From Plazaster borealis (Eukaryota > Echinodermata > Asteroidea > Forcipulatida > Labidiasteridae): 64,000 nucleotides of DNA. This document shows positions 46,763-64,000 of this stretch, piece by piece; positions within the stretch are counted from its first letter, which is position 1; each line of letters opens with the position of its first letter. The stretch spans positions 62,001 through 126,000 of the forward strand of contig JAJGQC010000626.1 in the NCBI GenBank assembly GCA_021014325.1, in the 5' to 3' direction. The translations under genes were made by a program, and so were the position numbers. Under the pieces are notes generated by a model. It saw nothing but the letters and a program-made list of their open reading frames with translations. It was not told the DNA's origin and made no database searches.

Positions 46763-47601
46763 ACAAAACAACACGGCGTTCAAACTAGGAGGCCTTGGTT
46801 CGAATTGTTTAGTCGACCCCGCATGTATTCAACAATAGATATAGCTCCACTTCCCCACCTTGCGCCTTTGTCTTTATTTTGGTCGTGAAAGCTGTAGTAT
46901 TATTATTTTGCTCGTCAGTGTTTCTGGCCCCGTCAAGAGTGACTACTGTGATGGACCATTTATGTCACGCAACTGTTCGAAACCATTATTTCCGACTCAT
47001 TGTGTTCGACAAACCTTGTAGCACTTCACGGGCCAACAACGTTCCTTGGTCAGACACAACGGTGTGTAACGAAGTAGGGTACACTGTGGCAAGATGAAAC
47101 AGATGACCAGTTTCTGGATAATAGAAATACAAAATTTCCTTCGACTGTTATACGTGGGCTTACTTATACTTAAGGTTATTTATATGCTTTACCCCTTTAA
47201 AGTGACTTCTGGGGTAAAACGGGACAGATCACAAAAAAGCACCCAGATATAAAATAATTCTGCATTCATTCAGTCTGTGTTGCCTTCAGCCGACAATGAT
47301 AACATTTCTGAACAATGCTCACAAAATGGGTCAAGTGCTGTTGTAAATAAATCATGACAGTCTTTCAAAAATACCCAAGGACAATTGTAAATTTCACGTA
47401 AATTCTGAAGCGTGAACAATTTGACATTGGACACCTCCATTATGTTTGCCGCCATGGCACTCACGGTAATAGAAAAAGAACAAGGTAAAAAGGGCAACTT
47501 CCAGAGACAGACCGGATATGGACAAGACTTTTTTGAAAAAGGGTTCTGTCAGAAATAGTTTGGTTTATTTTAAAACACATTGAATAAGCGATGTCCCATC
47601 T

Positions 47602-48370
47602 TATACCCGGTCACACATAGACGCCGCTTCTACTACGATGGAAAAGTGGCCGAGAGCGTGGCCAATCTGGGCCATTCGTGGGCCAAACGTGGGGGGATCT
47701 CCATGAGCGTGGTTTGGTCAGGGTGGGATCTCCTAGGTCGGGAAGCTGCACGCTCTCCCCATGCTTATTTTGAACGTGTTCAAAATAAGCGTAGCCGGGT
47801 CGTGGCCAACAGTAAGCGGGGCAAAGTCTTATTAAGAACGTAAGGGAAAGCCATTATCGTACAAGCAGCGTGGTAGCAGCGTGGTGAGATCTCTGTGGTC
47901 GTAATAAAAACGCAGCACTGTCGGCAACTATTTCGAGCCGTTTTAATTGGGAATTGGGAATTTAGTTTTAGGAAAGAACTGAAGAAATGCGGGAACACCC
48001 CCGACTTATAGATATCGCCACAAATCGTACTAGGGAAGCGTACTAGAAGCGTAATATGGTCAGCACCAGCGTAGCGACATCGTCCTACAGTCTTCTAGGT
48101 CTGTGTAACAACGGAGTACGGTCCTATACGTCGTAGCGGCAACGAAGTAGAAACGACCGCTGGGTCGGCATTGGTCTAGGCATAATCGTAGTGGCAGCGA
48201 GTCACCAACGCTTTTGACGTAGAAACATCGCAATACAGTCGTGATGTAGTCTTTAATTTGCAAAATTGCTGGATTTTGACGGCGATAGTGCTCCGATTTG
48301 ATAACTTTTTCAGATCGGGGTGATCGGCATGGTCTTCGTAAGGTCGCAGGGCTGTGTGAACGGGGTATTA
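47602..48370. mobile_element. Non-autonomous DNA transposon-like element
   Basis: The left end ATACCCGGTCACACATAG is inverted against CTGTGTGAACGGGGTAT at 48352-48368. GTAGC/CGTGG-rich interior blocks recur (GCAGCGTGGTAGCAGCGTGG). Open frames inside (87 and 125 codons) show no transposase motif. It lies just 5' of the first SRCR exon. Confidence 0.6.
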
Positions 48371-48687
48371 CTCTGTGTCCAATCTTCCCCGGCGTATCCC
48401 TTACGTGCATTAGAACGTGCAAAATAACGGGTCCCAAGTACTGTGTTTGAATACGCAGGAGACTTGCGCCAGTCTATAAATACAGCGGCCATCCAAGGCA
48501 GAAGCTTTTTGGTGGAGAGGGTCTACGATTAAATATTACTACAAAGAACGGTTCACACTGCGAGAAATGGTCATACTTGTTTGAATAAGGTGGTGGGGGT
48601 TGTGATGGTTATCGAAACAGCTTTGTTTTCATCCGAATTTTTTTTGTTCACTGGTGAATTACAGCGAACCTTCCTTTGTGATTACAG

Positions 48688-63685
<14,998 letters not shown>

Positions 63686-64000
63686 TAGCTTCGTGCTTTG
63701 AATCTGTTATTGAATGGACATTGTCATTAGATCTTTTTAGTTTATGTAAGGCCACACAAGCCAGTATCAGGACGAAATTTTCACAATCTATTATTATTTG
63801 TAATTAAAGCACCTTACTATTGAACATACATGAATGTTGTCCATTACAACATGGCTTGAGGGGACAGTCAATATTAGCTCCCCGAAGTATTGAAAGTTGA
63901 CAACCTAAATAGTTCCTGAGGCGAACTATATTACCCTTTGCGTCAATACTGGCGCGCTCTTGGTAAACAGCAAAAATAGCACCTGTCATGATGGTGAACG

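Noticed and set aside
46547..46783. Valine-rich protein frame
   Set aside because: Translation of a (GAC)n microsatellite.
46879..47097. Signal-peptide exon for the SRCR gene (hydrophobic frame VVKAVVLLFCSSVFLAP)
   Set aside because: The frame opens with TTG, not ATG. I see no ATG upstream in frame and no suitable phase-1 donor.

Overview
This is a eukaryotic genomic window from a marine invertebrate deuterostome, most likely an echinoderm, with a sea star as my first guess. That rests on intron-rich genes with GT/AG boundaries, a multi-SRCR gene, (CCCTAA)n-type repeats, tRNA-derived SINEs and very many short inverted-repeat elements. The taxon is inference; I could not search any database. 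Nothing here is prokaryotic: there are no operons, and most long open frames lie in repeats or low-complexity DNA.

Two protein-coding genes can be reconstructed by joining exons by hand. The first, on the minus strand (22355 down to 10502), is a complete six-exon BTB-BACK-Kelch protein of 563 residues. Such proteins are usually substrate adaptors of cullin-3 ubiquitin ligases. The second, on the plus strand (48688 to beyond 63615), encodes a tandem array of scavenger receptor cysteine-rich (SRCR) domains: eight complete ones plus the first half of a ninth. It is open at both ends: no signal-peptide exon is secure, and the 3' part lies past the window.

Layout: 0.4-2.6 kb, a decayed, internally deleted Gypsy-type LTR retrotransposon. 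3.6-7.3 kb, two interleaved minisatellites (40 bp and 54 bp units). 7.3-10.2 kb, non-coding DNA with small inverted-repeat elements. 10.5-22.4 kb, the Kelch gene, with SINEs and MITE-like elements in its introns. 22.4-48.6 kb, a long stretch with no gene I can support. It holds a duplicated palindromic AT-rich element, TTAA-flanked MITEs, leucine-tRNA-like SINEs, an element with five 104-bp internal repeats, and microsatellites. It also holds one weak candidate for a secretory first exon at 23546. 48.7-64 kb, the SRCR gene, whose introns carry further repeats.

I found no new biological system. The observations most worth checking are: an SRCR domain that has lost both partners of one conserved disulfide; different intron positions in neighbouring SRCR domains; a small inverted-repeat element that carries telomere-like repeats; a hammerhead-ribozyme-like motif in an interspersed repeat; and a SINE flanked by 120-bp direct repeats.
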